The notes: generated by a model not told the origin, from the sequence alone. 64,000 nt of DNA from Azolla caroliniana (GCA_043228905.1 JBHGNT010000017.1:18910001-18974000), one strand, 5' to 3'. Positions 1-10,830 are shown, numbered from the stretch's first letter. Translations and numbers: made by a program.

Positions 1-1632
1 CCTTACATGGGATAGATCCGGCTTCTTCCCATAGTATTTCTCGTGTGGGGTGACCTCGTGCACTCCGGATGTTGTGCCCTGGTTCATGAGGTAGACGGTG
101 GTATTTGTAGCTTCTGCCCAATATGACTTGGGCATATGCTTCTCATTTAGCATGGCCCTTGCTACTTCGAGGATGTGCCGATTCTTGCGTTCGGCTACAC
201 TGTTCTGTTGTGGTGTGTTTCGGCAAGTGAATTCTCGCCAAATTCCTTCTTGTTGAAGGTATGTCGTGAATGCATCGGAGAAGTATTCCTTTTCTCCGTC
301 TAACCGAAGACATCGTACGTGACGCCCAATTGTCTTTTCGACTTCGCTTTTGAATTTTTGGAAGTGTGTAAACACTTCTCTCTTCATCCTCATGGGAAAG
401 ATCCATGTGTATCTAAAGAAGTCGTCGATGAAGGTAACATAGTACCGATATCCTCCGAACGTAGCCGTTTGTGCCGGTCCCCACACATCCGAGTGGACTA
501 CGTCCAATAGGCCTTTGCTCACGTTCCTCTCCTTCGGGAACGGGTGTCGATGTTGCTTGCCGAATTGGCATGCTTCACATACTCCTTCAATCTCTTTCTC
601 TTTGAAGGTTGGGAGCCCAATGACGAATCCTTTCGATTGCATCGCCTTGAGTTTGTTGAGATTGATATGGCCGATTCTTTTATGCCATAGCTCTATGTTG
701 GTGTTGTGTTTGAGGCCCTTTGCAAACATGGCCGATTTTACCTCGTTCGCTTCGAGGATAAACATTCGGCCTTCCCTTTGACCACGAGCAATTAGTCGAC
801 CTTCCTTCTCGATGAAGCAACCTCCTTGGTTGAGTCGAACTTGCATCCCTTGCTCCACAATTTGGCCGACCGAGACCAAATTCTTCGTTATGGTGGGTAC
901 ATGTAAGACATTTTTTATGCAAGTTTGTTCACCTTTCCCGAATGGGACATTTCCGACATGCTGAATCGAATGAGTGGTGTCGTCTCCGGTCTTGACATAA
1001 CCGGGTCGATCCGGCTCTCAAAGGTCTTTGAACCATTCTTGATTGGACATCATATGGTTCGAAGCACCGGAGTCGACGAACCATACATCTTCCGGATTGG
1101 AGGCATTAGTCGAAGTAGAGGCCGACATAGGATTTGCTCTATGTCTCATTACAAACATTCTGCCATGATCTTCATAGTCGGAGTTGGTGGCATAATTGGT
1201 GAGTTGTCGGCTTGTGGAAGCCGACTCGCGCTTCTTCTTTCGGCACTCTTCTTCATGGTGGCCGATTTTTCCGCAATAACCGCATTCGATCGAGTTTTGT
1301 CGACTCAAACTGGAATGGAAGCTCCCCCTTCTTCCGAAGGTTCCTCGATGGCTTCCGTCTTGTTGCAGAATTTGGGAGTTGTTGTCGTAAGTTGGACCTC
1401 GTCAGCCGCCTCGTCCTTGGCTGAATTGGCCTCTTGCTTGGCTGCATCCTCTTCTTCCATTCGAATGCGTGTAGAGCATGTGGCCTTCCGAGGCGTTGCT
1501 CCTTGTTCGAACATGATTCTCTTCGACCAATAACATAGATTGAAGATCAAAGAAAGAGGGAGGATTCTCCCTTGCTAGGACGGCGGTTCTCATCGAGCCG
1601 AACCGTGGTGCAAGGCCACCGAGGCATATTTG
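1..1632 (-). pseudogene. Copia element A: 3' part of gag plus protease and integrase, decayed
   Basis: Reading the minus strand from 1632 down gives the end of a copia gag (MVQICLGGLAPRFG-like), a CCHC zinc knuckle (CGYCGKIGHHEEEC, about 1240-1285), the aspartic protease motif VDSGAS (about 1065), the GAG-pre-integrase segment (ELWHKRIGH) and an integrase core with HSDVWGP and FIDDFFRYTW. The window ends inside the integrase. The reading frame is broken: a TGA stands after EWFKDL near 1016, and the gag end and the knuckle lie in different frames. This is the downstream half of the element whose 5' LTR is 5740-6238; the two halves are separated by the insertion at 1638-5156. Reverse transcriptase and RNase H would lie beyond the left edge. 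Family assignment is firm; coding capacity is lost. Confidence 0.9.
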
Positions 1633-1637
1633 CACCA
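1633..1637. repeat. Target-site duplication CACCA (left copy)
   Basis: CACCA directly precedes the TG of the LTR that starts at 1638. The same five bases follow the CA end of the other LTR at 5157-5161. A perfect 5-bp duplication is the normal copia integration footprint. Confidence 0.92.
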
Positions 1638-2027
1638 TGTAAAAAGCAGCGTGCGGAAGCAAGTATGAAGACCGAACGGAAGGAAGACAACTCAGGTTTA
1701 ATGGAGAGCTTGAGCTTACGCAGTATACGCGGGAGACAGAGAGAGAGTGAGAGAGAGAGAGAAAACACAAGAACTATATTCAACAAAAACTCAATCTCTA
1801 TTCACTACTCTATACATGTGTGTGTTCAATGAACACTTTTATACAAGTCCTAGAAGGACTGACAGAAGTACTGACAATACTTCAATGCTCATTAAGAGCT
1901 CCTACACTAACTCCCAAATATATTCCTCACAGAATATCTTTCCTAACGGCCTGACCGATCAGTTCCAACCGATCCGGTCCTCGGCTTCTTCAGCCGATCC
2001 AGCCGATGTTGAGCTTGTCTCTCAACA
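1638..2027 (-). repeat. 3' LTR of element B
   Basis: 390 bp, bounded by TGTAAAAAG and TCTCAACA on the plus strand (TG...CA). It matches 4763-5156 along its whole length, apart from about a dozen substitutions and a different GA tract near 1740-1762. Confidence 0.93.
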
Positions 2028-2040
2028 CTCCCCCTCAAGC
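2028..2040 (-). other. Polypurine tract of element B
   Basis: On the minus strand this reads GCTTGAGGGGGAG, immediately before the TGTTGAGAG start of the 3' LTR. The position and purine run are those of the plus-strand primer site of LTR retrotransposons. Confidence 0.8.
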
Positions 2041-2207
2041 TCAACTTGAGGCTCTTCGGGATCTTCACAGCTCCGGTTCCTCCTGGCTTTACGCCTCGCT
2101 CGCGCTCCTCGACCTGTTCGACTCTGCGCGCTTCGACCCTCCCGGTCGGCTTGTCTGCTCATGTGGCCCTTATCAGCTCTTCTGCTGTTGCGGTGTCGAC
2201 ACTTCTT

Positions 2208-2635
2208 CTACTGCCTTTTCTTCCGCTTGGGCCTCAGTTGATTCAACGTGTCTAAATCAAACATCCGAACCGACTCGGCTACCTCCGATCGGTTTTCGCT
2301 CTCGTCCGAGTTGGCTGTCTCCAACTCGTCTTCGGTCTTCTCGCCCTCGATGGCGTCATCTCCCCCATGCGTGGTTGGCTTCGGCTCTCTCCTTCGGCTG
2401 CTCCCCTTCTGTCCGCTTTCAGACTTTTCCGCGGGTCCGCCCTCGGCTTCTCCAGCCGATCCGAAGTCAAACTCGACAACCGACTCGGTGTCGCGGTCTC
2501 CGCTCCTTTCCTGCTGCCTTGCTCGGTCGTTCGGGACTGTTCTCCCCCTCAAGTTTGGCACGTCGAGGTGACGCAACCCGAGCGCACCTGAGAATTGCCG
2601 CAACTTGTCCAGACCAAGAGGCTTTGTGAAGATGT
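2208..2635 (-). pseudogene. RNase H tail and acidic extension of element B
   Basis: After the internal deletion, the minus strand encodes IFTKPLGLDKLRQFSGALG, the conserved end of copia RNase H, followed by a hydrophilic tail rich in E, D, S and R that ends in PKRKKRQ. It lies in a different frame from the gag-integrase ORF, so it is not translated as part of that protein without a frameshift. In a complete element this would be the C-terminus of Pol. The tail has no recognised function. Confidence 0.7.
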
Positions 2636-4690
2636 TCCGAAATATAGCTCGTGCGCCGACACCTTGTGTCCGATCCGGTTCTGAATGTATACCGCGGTCC
2701 TTACCACCTCGGCCCAGTAGAACTTGGGCAAGCTCTTCTCTTCCAGTATTGCCCGTGCCGCTTCCACAACTGACCGATTCTTCCTCTCGGCCACGCCGTT
2801 CTGCTCCGACGTGTATCTACAACTGAATTCGCGCCGAATTCCCATTTGTTGTAGATAACCGTTGAATTGACCGGAAAAGTACTCTTTCCCGCCATCCGAC
2901 CGCAGGCACTTGATCTTTCGTCCCGTTTCCATTTCCACGAACCCTTTGAGGTCCCGGAAACAGTCGAAGACTTCGCTCTTCCTCTCAATGAGGTAGATCC
3001 ACGTGTGCCGCATGTGGTCGTCGATGAAGGAGACGAAATATCGGCTCCCGCCAAGACTAACGTTTTGTGTCGGCCCCCATACATCGGAGTGTATAAGGTC
3101 GAGCTTGTTCCGGCTCCAGTTTCGCTCGTTGGGGAAAGGAAGTCGGTGTTGCTTCCCGAGCTGGCAAGCTTCACAAATTTGTGCCTTTCGGCCACTAAAT
3201 TTGGGCAATCCGAACACTACCTGTTTCGATTGCAGATCTTGAAGCCACTGGTAGTTGACATGGCCTATCCGCTTGTGCCACAAGTCGATGTCTGACTCGG
3301 ATTTTTGTCCCTTCGCGGACATTGCGGTGCCGCCGTCAGTGAAGTCGAGGATGAACATCCTCCCGTCTCTGCGCCCTTGCGCAATCACACGGCCTTCTTC
3401 CTCAATGAAGCACCCGAGGTGTGTAAACCAAACCTCCATCCCTTGGTCGACGATCTGTCCGACCGAGACCAAGTTCTTCGTGATTGTCGGAACGTGCAAC
3501 ACGTTCATGAGTTTCCCTTTCTGCCCGACATGGCTAAGGGGAACTTCTCCGACATTCGCAATCGGATGCGGAGTGTCGTCTCCAGTTGCGACTACTCCAG
3601 GTTGTATTGGTTTTTCAAGGTACGAGAACCACTCCTTATGGCTCGTCATGTGGTTTGACGCGCCGGAGTCTACGTACCACACCTCGTCCGATCTCGGGGT
3701 GGTCCATTTCAATGAGTTTGCTTCGTGTCTCGTCACGAAGGCAGACCCTTCTCCGGCTCTCCCGGAGTCTTCGGCGTAGTGCGATCGCTGCCGATTTCCC
3801 TTGTCGGTATGTCCGGAGTCGTTTTTGGAACCGGTTCTCTCCGAATTGGCGCGCTTCTTCCAACACTCACTTTCCCTGTGGCCTTTCTTGCCACAGTACC
3901 AGCACTCCGCGATGGCCTTCCTTTGCCGGTTCTCATCGCTTTGACTCCCCCTGTTTCCGAAGGGTCCGGAGTTGCTGTCGGCATCACTTCGGTGCCTTCT
4001 TCCTTGATCTCGTCGGCCACCTCCATTGTGCGCCGACTCGCCTCGTCCTCCACGTCCACGGGGCCTATCTCCCTCCGTGTACAAAATTCTGCTGTCGGTG
4101 TGCGTGCTTGTAGACGCACCCGCGTGGTTCTCCTTTACCAGGAGCACTGACTGTAAGTCGAAAAAGGACGATGTATTCTCCCGGGTACACACAGCCGTTC
4201 GGAACGCTCCGAACTTCGACGCCAAACCTCCGAGACAGATCTGGACCATCACGCTCTCCTTGATGTTCACCTCTATGGAGGCGAGGGAGTCGCAGATATC
4301 CTTGATCTTCGAGGTATAGTCCGCCACCGACAAGTCGCGTTGTCGTAGGTTGCTCAACTCCTGTCGGAGCTGAAGCTTCCTAGCTGTGGTGCTCGCGGCG
4401 AAAATCTTCTTCATATTTTCCCACACACCCTTCGACGTCTTTGCATCCCGAACATAGCTCAATAGTTGTTCGCCCACACACGAAGCGAAGCAGTATAATA
4501 CCCTGCTCGCCGATTGCTCCCACGACGGGAAGTCTCTGTGTGTCGATTCGGGTGCCGCGTCATTAGCTCCTTCGACATAACTCCAGTAGCCGTGCCCGAG
4601 AAGGTATTGGTGCATCTTGTAGGACCAAGATGCGTAGTTGGTTCTGTCGAGCTTCTCTATTGGAAGCGAGCTCGCCATGCCTCTATCCAT
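2549..4690 (-). CDS. Gag-protease-integrase polyprotein of copia element B (RT missing)
   Basis: A 713-codon uninterrupted frame. In order it has: the copia Gag N-terminus (KLDRTNYASWSYKMHQYL); the UBN2-type Gag core to about residue 200; an arginine/glycine/serine-rich segment; a CCHC knuckle CWYCGKKGHRESEC near residue 265; the protease motif VDSGASNH near 345; the GAG-pre-integrase motif LWHKRIGH near 475; and an integrase core with HSDVWGP, FIDDHMRHTWIY, SDGGKEY and EQNGVAERKNR (the D, D and E positions appear present). The last ~30 residues, after HELYFGT, are out-of-frame read-through of the deletion junction. A normal copia Pol would continue for some 700 residues with RT and RNase H. 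The start is the first Met, 60 bp inside the primer-binding site. Proteins for particle formation and integration could still be made, but not cDNA. Confidence 0.9.
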   Translation of the reverse strand: MDRGMASSLPIEKLDRTNYASWSYKMHQYLLGHGYWSYVEGANDAAPESTHRDFPSWEQSASRVLYCFASCVGEQLLSYVRDAKTSKGVWENMKKIFAASTTARKLQLRQELSNLRQRDLSVADYTSKIKDICDSLASIEVNIKESVMVQICLGGLASKFGAFRTAVCTRENTSSFFDLQSVLLVKENHAGASTSTHTDSRILYTEGDRPRGRGGRGESAHNGGGRRDQGRRHRSDADSNSGPFGNRGSQSDENRQRKAIAECWYCGKKGHRESECWKKRANSERTGSKNDSGHTDKGNRQRSHYAEDSGRAGEGSAFVTRHEANSLKWTTPRSDEVWYVDSGASNHMTSHKEWFSYLEKPIQPGVVATGDDTPHPIANVGEVPLSHVGQKGKLMNVLHVPTITKNLVSVGQIVDQGMEVWFTHLGCFIEEEGRVIAQGRRDGRMFILDFTDGGTAMSAKGQKSESDIDLWHKRIGHVNYQWLQDLQSKQVVFGLPKFSGRKAQICEACQLGKQHRLPFPNERNWSRNKLDLIHSDVWGPTQNVSLGGSRYFVSFIDDHMRHTWIYLIERKSEVFDCFRDLKGFVEMETGRKIKCLRSDGGKEYFSGQFNGYLQQMGIRREFSCRYTSEQNGVAERKNRSVVEAARAILEEKSLPKFYWAEVVRTAVYIQNRIGHKVSAHELYFGTSSQSLLVWTSCGNSQVRSGCVTSTCQT

Positions 4691-4750
4691 CGTTCTTCTT
4701 GTTCTTCTTCGTCAAGCTGTGTCGGTTGCAGAGAGGTTCTCAACCCTCGC

Positions 4751-4762
4751 CCTCTAATACCA
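4751..4762 (-). other. Primer-binding site of element B
   Basis: On the minus strand TGGTATTAGAGG follows the ACA end of the 5' LTR directly. It matches the initiator-Met tRNA primer site used by plant copia elements (TGGTATCAGAGC) with small differences. Confidence 0.8.
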
Positions 4763-5156
4763 TGTAAAAAGTAGCGTGCGGAAGCAAGTATGAAGACTGA
4801 ACGGAAGGAAGACAACTCAGGTTTAATGGAGAGCTTGAGCTTACGCGGTATACGTGGGAGAGAGAGAGAGAGTGAGAGTGTGTGAGAGAGAAAACACAAG
4901 AACTATATTCAACAAAAACTCAATCTCTATTCACTACTCTATACATGTGTGTGTTCAATGAACACTTTTATACAAGTCCTAGAAGGACTGACAGAAGTAT
5001 TGACAGTACTTCAATGCTCATTAAGAGCTCCTACACTAACTCCCAAATATATTCCTCACAGAATATCTTTCCTAACGGCCTAACCGATCGGTCCCAACCG
5101 ATCCAGTCCTTGGCTTCTTCAGCCGATCCAGCCGATGTTGAGCTTGTCTCTCAACA
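4763..5156 (-). repeat. 5' LTR of element B
   Basis: 394 bp, bounded by TGTAAAAAG and TCTCAACA on the plus strand; partner of 1638-2027. A GA/GT-rich microsatellite at about 4858-4890 differs from the other copy. Confidence 0.93.
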
Positions 5157-5161
5157 CACCA
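5157..5161. repeat. Target-site duplication CACCA (right copy)
   Basis: Exact match to 1633-1637. Together the two define the borders of element B. Confidence 0.92.
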
Positions 5162-5603
5162 TCTCATCATCATCCACATTGACGCTTATTGAGCCGAGCG
5201 AGTCACAAAGCTCCTTGATCCTCAAGGTGTAGCTTGTGATGGACATGTCCCGTTGTTGGATGTTGTTCAACTCTTGGCGGAGTTGAAGCTTCCTCGCGGT
5301 CATGTTGGCGGCGAAAATCTTTCGTAGATTTTCCCATGCTTCCTTCGGCGTCTTGGCTTCTCAAATGTAACTGAGCATGTGGTCGTGAACACATGTCTCC
5401 AAGCAATACATTACTTGACTCGCCGCTTGCTCCCATGTTGAGTAGTCAGCGTCTTTCGGGTCAGGTCGGTTTTCTTGTGCTCCCTTGATGTAACCCCAAT
5501 AGCCTTGGCCAACAAGGTATTGGTGCATCTTGTACTCCCAAGATGCGAAGTTGTTTCGGTCCAACTTCTCGCTAGGGAGAGCGCTCCCCATTTGAGTATT
5601 CAT
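5162..5603 (-). pseudogene. Copia element A: gag N-terminal part
   Basis: The minus strand from the ATG at 5603 reads MNTQMGSALPSEKLDRNNF and continues as a copia Gag close to that of element B. At about 5358-5360 a TGA replaces what is an arginine codon in B (YI-stop-EAK against YVRDAK), consistent with a CGA to TGA change. Reading past it, the Gag text continues (TARKLQLRQELNN, LRIKELCDSLGSI) to the insertion site of element B at 5162 and resumes at 1632. The ATG is 125 bp from the primer-binding site. Non-functional because of the stop and the insertion. Confidence 0.88.
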
Positions 5604-5727
5604 GGTGTTCGATGCATATTTCTTCGTTCTTCTTCTCTCTTGAATACGAGCTATGTAGTCACACTACGATAGCAATGAGCCGGTTCTTCTTGAACATCGC
5701 GGATGGGTTAGATGGAGCTACCAAACC

Positions 5728-5739
5728 GCTTTGATACCA
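5728..5739 (-). other. Primer-binding site of element A
   Basis: The minus strand reads TGGTATCAAAGC directly after the LTR end; this is an initiator-Met tRNA type site. Confidence 0.8.
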
Positions 5740-6238
<499 letters not shown>

Positions 6239-7182
6239 CCTTTCAATATAAAACTTGTAACATGAATGTTATTATCATGTTCCATCTCTAAAGACCACTC
6301 TCTTCAGAGTTGTAACATGAATGTTATTATCATATGGTTATTATTGAAAACATGATGACCCATCAATACAATGGGCCCCATGCTCTTGTGTAGCTACATC
6401 TACTCAAGTCACATATACATGAAGAGGAATGCTAACAATTCCATATCCAAACCTTTCAATATAAAATGTTCCCCCATGAAATGTGACCACTTGGGCATAG
6501 AGATCAACCTCTAGAGCATACATTGATAGACTTGCCCTCGATACATGCTTGTGTGTTACCTTAAGCGTATGCCATGTGCATTGTCGTGTCATACACATAG
6601 AGTTGACCTACCATAATCTACGTGTTAGACCAAATTAGCATTTCTTAGGTTTATGAATCATAGTGTTTTCTCTAATTTAAGCATGTCTCATTCTTCCATT
6701 CTATCCATTCATACAAATATGGCAACACATATTCGTTTATAAGAGCACCTAGATGTACATATCAACACTTCTCTCTCTCTTTAATATGACATTGGGATTA
6801 GCTTTGTTTTAGACTATTATTGTTGTCTAATATGTTAAATTACAATCATTGTGCAATAAGGCACACCTTTGCTATAAATATGGCTTACGAGTTTCATCAA
6901 TAATCATACTTTGAGGTTGCATTACCAATTTTGGACTCATAGCAATTGTCTTATATTTGGTAGGTTGAAGATAAAGTGATGTGATGGAGACCTTATGTTA
7001 CAATTAACCGATCATTTTGAACAAATGACAAAATAACTATCTAGCATTTAAGTAAGGTAAAGACAAAGGTATATAGTATGTGATGGACATTGTGGTTGAT
7101 ATGGTTTATCCCAAGTTAAGAGTTTTTGTTAAAAGAGAGGGAAATGATCAATAAGAGGGTTGATATATATATATATATAACT

Positions 7183-7246
7183 TCCATGGGAGGCTGATTT
7201 CAATCTATGCCACGAGGCCTTGGTCCATGGTGAACTTGGGTTCTCT

Positions 7247-7247
<1 letters not shown>
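7183..7247 (+). repeat. Short dispersed repeat, copy 1
   Basis: A segment with CATGGGAGGCTGATTTCAAT, then CTATG...CGAGGCCT, CCATGG and GAACTTGGGTTCTC. A related copy is at 7357-7432 and another at 36259-36335. All three are next to GA or GT tracts. Confidence 0.6.

Positions 7248-7251
<4 letters not shown>

Positions 7252-7331
<80 letters not shown>
7252..7331. repeat. Compound (GT)n(GA)n microsatellite
   Basis: GT units to about 7280 followed directly by GA units to 7331. Confidence 0.97.
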
Positions 7332-7333
<2 letters not shown>

Positions 7334-7356
7334 AATAATAGATATATTGTTAATGT

Positions 7357-7432
7357 CCACAGAAGACTGGTTGCGATCTATGATACGAGGCCTAGCCCAT
7401 GGTTTGAATTGAACTCGGGTTCTTTTAACTTT
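7357..7432 (+). repeat. Short dispersed repeat, copy 2
   Basis: Shares with 7183-7247 the order GACTGGTTGCGATCTATG, ACGAGGCCT, CCATGG and AACTCGGGTTCT, so the two are in direct orientation about 175 bp apart, with the microsatellite between them. Confidence 0.55.
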
Positions 7433-8719
7433 ATATGTGTGTGAGAGTGAGAGAGAGAGAAAGAAAGAAGGATATATTAGCGTTTTCTAAGACCAAATTT
7501 GGTTGATAAGACAATTGATAACAATAATGGAAAATGTACCCAATCATTAAGAATAAGAATAAATCTAAATAAAAGAGTTATAGAGTGGCACAAAAATGTT
7601 ATGGGGTGTGGCACGTTCTATAAGGAAATGGCTATGTGTTGAGATTGGTTTCATTTCCATCCAAGTCTGTGTAAAAAGGGTAGGGATTGAAGGGGTTCGA
7701 TGTGGGTGTGGTCTGTGGTCTTGACGTAAATGGTATCATGACCATAACTTCTATGTGTGGTAACTCATGTTCCCTTATATTCTTAATGTCTACTACTTGA
7801 CATTTTGTTTGTTTGCATGTATATGTATGATATGAATGGGTAAATGTATGTGAGTGTTGTTTTTTATAAGAGAAATGTGTATTGCTAAATGGTTTTAATT
7901 ATTGGTATGCAGGAGGGTATTCAGGGAATTTACAATTTTGTTTTTTGTGGGTAGGGTCCATAGATTGACATATTCGCATTCGTGGGGAAGACCCCAGGAA
8001 TGCATACAAATGTGTCTAAAAGTATTTGTTTTTAAAAGAAAATCATTTTTTTTCACTTCATCCTCACCGCCCCATGTGTCCTATCCTATGCGTGATGCCT
8101 CATCCTCGCCTCCATCTTGCGTGACTCCTACATCCTCACCTCCCCTGTATCTCGTTTTGGTTCCGAAAATTAGGATTCAGTCGAAACCCTAAATTTGACC
8201 ATATTTTCTCTTCTCAGCCTGCATCTTCGCCTCCCTCTACATTCTCTGCCTGACAGATGTAGTGATATTCTCGGCTTGCAAACTCAAGGTTTTGCAAATA
8301 CCCTAATTTTGGATGAAACCCTAATTATTAGTGAATTATTAATGAATGAATGAATGAATTGTGATGTAATTAAATGAATTAGTTATTAGTATATTAATTA
8401 ATGTTTGAGTGAATTAATTCTTGTTTTGGTGAATTAAATAAATTTTATTGTGTAAATTTATTGTGAAAAACGAATGGTTTTATAACATCTTTGGGCCCAT
8501 TTAGTGAATATCACGAATATCATGTATATGTCAATCTATTATAGGAGGGACCAAGGGTTTAAGTGAAGGGGGGAGGGGAGAGATAGAAGTGAAAAGGTGC
8601 AGCGGGTTTTAATTTATCTAATTATTAGATTGGTAAAATAAATATGAGGGGGGAAGCTCGAGTGAGATGAAAGGAGAGAGAAAGACGAGATATAGATAGA
8701 TAGATTCTATTATCGTCTT

Positions 8720-8975
8720 TGGAGGTCAAATATGACCTATGAGACCAAAAAATAATAAATTTTACGTAATACATGTGAAAGTGAGCAACAACTCTCGATA
8801 TTCAAGAACTTTACTAAAGAATGTTTTAATTGAGAGTGCACATTGTGGTTGTGAGAGGAATTTGTGCAAAGAGTGGGCTTGGATGAAGATGTGTGGAACG
8901 CAATGACGCATGGTTGAATATAATCAAAGGTAGAGCATTGTATCAAAGTGTGATACTCAGACTCTCAAACTTGTT
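8720..8975 (+). repeat. Dispersed repeat related to 36350-36870
   Basis: Shared blocks in the same order include TATGAC...GAGACC/GGGACA, CAAGAA(C/G)TTTACTA, GAGNGTGCA(C/T)NTTGTG, ATGTGTGGAA, AGGTAGAGCATT, GTGTGATACTC or GTATGATACCC, and CTCAAACTTGTT. No protein is recognised in either copy. The similarity is patchy, so these are old copies of an unclassified repeat. Confidence 0.55.
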
Positions 8976-9189
8976 TATGGAAAAGTGTGCATAGACACTT
9001 GTAGCCCAACACCCCGTCTCACATCGCAATGCATGTGAGCTACGTCACATGGAAGCGATGGTCCGAATGGCAGACAACGGGATGGGCTCTTACATTATAC
9101 GGTTTCCCTGTTACACGAAGAATATGGTTTTGTAGTTAGGTGCAACATGTGTAGTATAATGTGTGAAACATGAGCCTCCACATTTGTCC

Positions 9190-10340
9190 CATATTATGAT
9201 TCATTGGCGTTGCAAAAATGCCTCATTTACATATGAATCTAGTGATGCATCATGAAGCAAGTGTGTTGCATCCCATCTACCAAACCATTTTTCCATATCT
9301 TGAATCCAACCGTAACATAAAAATTCGCTTTTATGTGTCTTTTGGACCTTAAACATGTATTCAACAACCTTTTCAATGACCATGATCTCAATGGGAAGTG
9401 ATTCCCCCTCAGGGAGTAGGAGGGTGTATGTCGTTGGTTTCTTGACTCGTAGAAACTTTGTAAGAAAATGTTTTTGGGCAATTTTAAAACTCTTTCTAAT
9501 ATGCTTATTTTACTACCTCTAAGCGGTGTGTAGTACATTCATTCCATATATGATTTGAAGGAACTTCAAGACCGAGATATTTGAAGCTTTCCACGCATTC
9601 AAGTTGCTCATTATTGTACATAATGCATGGTTTATCTTTTTTTGACTTTTCACAAGCACAATCCTTGTTTTAGAGTGATTGCCACTTAATTTAGCATGCA
9701 TGCAATTTTTTTCCAATGCCTTCATAAACTTTTGCGCATCTCCTAAAGTATTTGCAAGAATTACTACTTCATCTACATATAACAAAAACATGATGACTAC
9801 ATTCCCCTTGACAACTTCTTCAAGACCTTCTTCCTTCACAAACTTGGCAACCATTTCGTCCAATTCATCGATGTATAGACTAAATAGAGTTGGTGAGAAG
9901 GGGCATCCTCACTTAACACCAATAATGTTATTGAAAAAATCTGAAAGTCTATTGCCTATATGCACACAACATATAACCTTTTCATATATTCGGGAAATTG
10001 CAAGCATATATTCACTTGACACCTTGAGTTCTTTCATTTGCCTCCAAAATGCTCAAGAGGTACCATATTAAAAGCTTTCTTGAGGTTTATGAAGCAACAA
10101 TACAAACCTTTACCTCTCAAGCAACTATCCTCCATTAATACTCAAAGGGTGACAAGGTAATCAATGGTGCTTTGGTATTTTTGAAAGCCAACCTGTCTAT
10201 AAGCTGTCTTACCATTTTTTTCAGCCCATGCACTTATCTTTGATTCCATTATACATCCAAATAGTTTTGCCATTAACGAGCCAACTATGATGGTTCGATA
10301 CTTGTCTACGTTATTTACATCCTCCACCTTTATGTAAAGG
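9190..10340 (-). pseudogene. LINE-type (non-LTR) reverse transcriptase relic
   Basis: Minus-strand text across several frames is a non-LTR reverse transcriptase: YRTIIVGSLMAKLFGCIMES with GFQKYQSTIDYLVTL (10142-10327); LRGKGLYCCFINLKKAF (near 10080), the region of the first catalytic Asp; GVKxGCP-type text near 9910; then FLLYVDEVVILANTLGDAQK (about 9780). The family catalytic motif YxDD reads YVDE here, and the fingers/palm segments are split by stops and frameshifts. Downstream text (YGWIQDMEKWFGRWDATHLL, about 9260-9330) belongs to the element's C-terminal part. No LTRs or poly-A tail were found. It is inactive. The RT family is clear; the exact ends are approximate. Confidence 0.8.
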
Positions 10341-10434
10341 TTTGATCCAATTTGTCGTCCACATACAACATGCCATGTTGCAATGCATGATTCAACATAT
10401 CACTTATCCATGCATTGCAAGAGAAGGGAGAAGA

Positions 10435-10440
<6 letters not shown>

Positions 10441-10491
<51 letters not shown>
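10441..10491. repeat. (GA)n microsatellite
   Basis: Pure GA units. The ORFs that cross it are translation artefacts. Confidence 0.97.
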
Positions 10492-10493
<2 letters not shown>

Positions 10494-10683
10494 GAGAGAG
10501 GAGAAGTTGTCTCTAGTGATGTTAGCGGACACCACTTGTGGACAACAACTACAACCACGTCAATGTTGTCAGCGACAACTTTTGACGGTGACAGGGAGTG
10601 GCAAAAATATGGATGAGAGAGATGACAAATGGGGTGGCAGTGGACGTGACAATGGGTGGGTGGGTGGGGGGGGGGAGGATATG

Positions 10684-10830
10684 CCCATCTCTGTCTTTGT
10701 CTCTTATTGCCCGCCTGCCTCTATCTGTGTCCCCCCACCCGATTCTTTGGGATGCGCCCATCTTTGTCTTTGTTTCTTGTTGTCTGTCTCTATCTGTATA
10801 TGTCCCCCCCACCCGATTCTTTGGGATGCC
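10684..10830 (+). repeat. Two-copy tandem duplication, unit about 73 bp
   Basis: The text CCCATCTCTGTCTTTGTCTC...CCCCCCACCCGATTCTTTGG appears twice head to tail (near 10684-10752 and 10758-10828), with small changes in the pyrimidine-rich part. Confidence 0.8.

Larger units (their letters stand above)
1638..5156 (-). mobile_element. Copia element B, deletion derivative, inserted in gag of element A
   Basis: A complete LTR-to-LTR unit on the minus strand. The 5' LTR is 4763-5156 and the 3' LTR 1638-2027; a primer-binding site lies at 4751-4762 and a polypurine tract at 2028-2040. It is flanked by the 5-bp duplication CACCA. The interior carries one open gag-protease-integrase frame. The end of integrase, all of reverse transcriptase and most of RNase H are missing: near 2635 the integrase text HELYFG runs directly into the C-terminal tail of a copia RNase H (IFTKPLGLDKLRQ). 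The two LTRs differ at roughly a dozen positions plus a GA-tract indel, about 3-4% by eye, so the insertion is fairly young. It must now depend on other elements for reverse transcription. Confidence 0.93.
6239..9189. other. AT-rich spacer, no gene recognised
   Basis: No convincing coding region on either strand. A 24-bp direct repeat (TTGTAACATGAATG core) occurs at about 6256-6279 and 6310-6333. The phrase CCTTTCAATATAAAA occurs near 6238 and again near 6450. Short ORFs lack recognisable protein character. Microsatellites and dispersed repeats inside this stretch are listed separately. Confidence 0.7.

Noticed and set aside
925-1533. 202-codon plus-strand ORF
   Set aside because: Antisense shadow of the gag-protease region of copia element A.
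2006-2629. 207-codon plus-strand ORF rich in Arg, Ser and Pro
   Set aside because: Antisense of the RNase H tail and acidic extension of element B.
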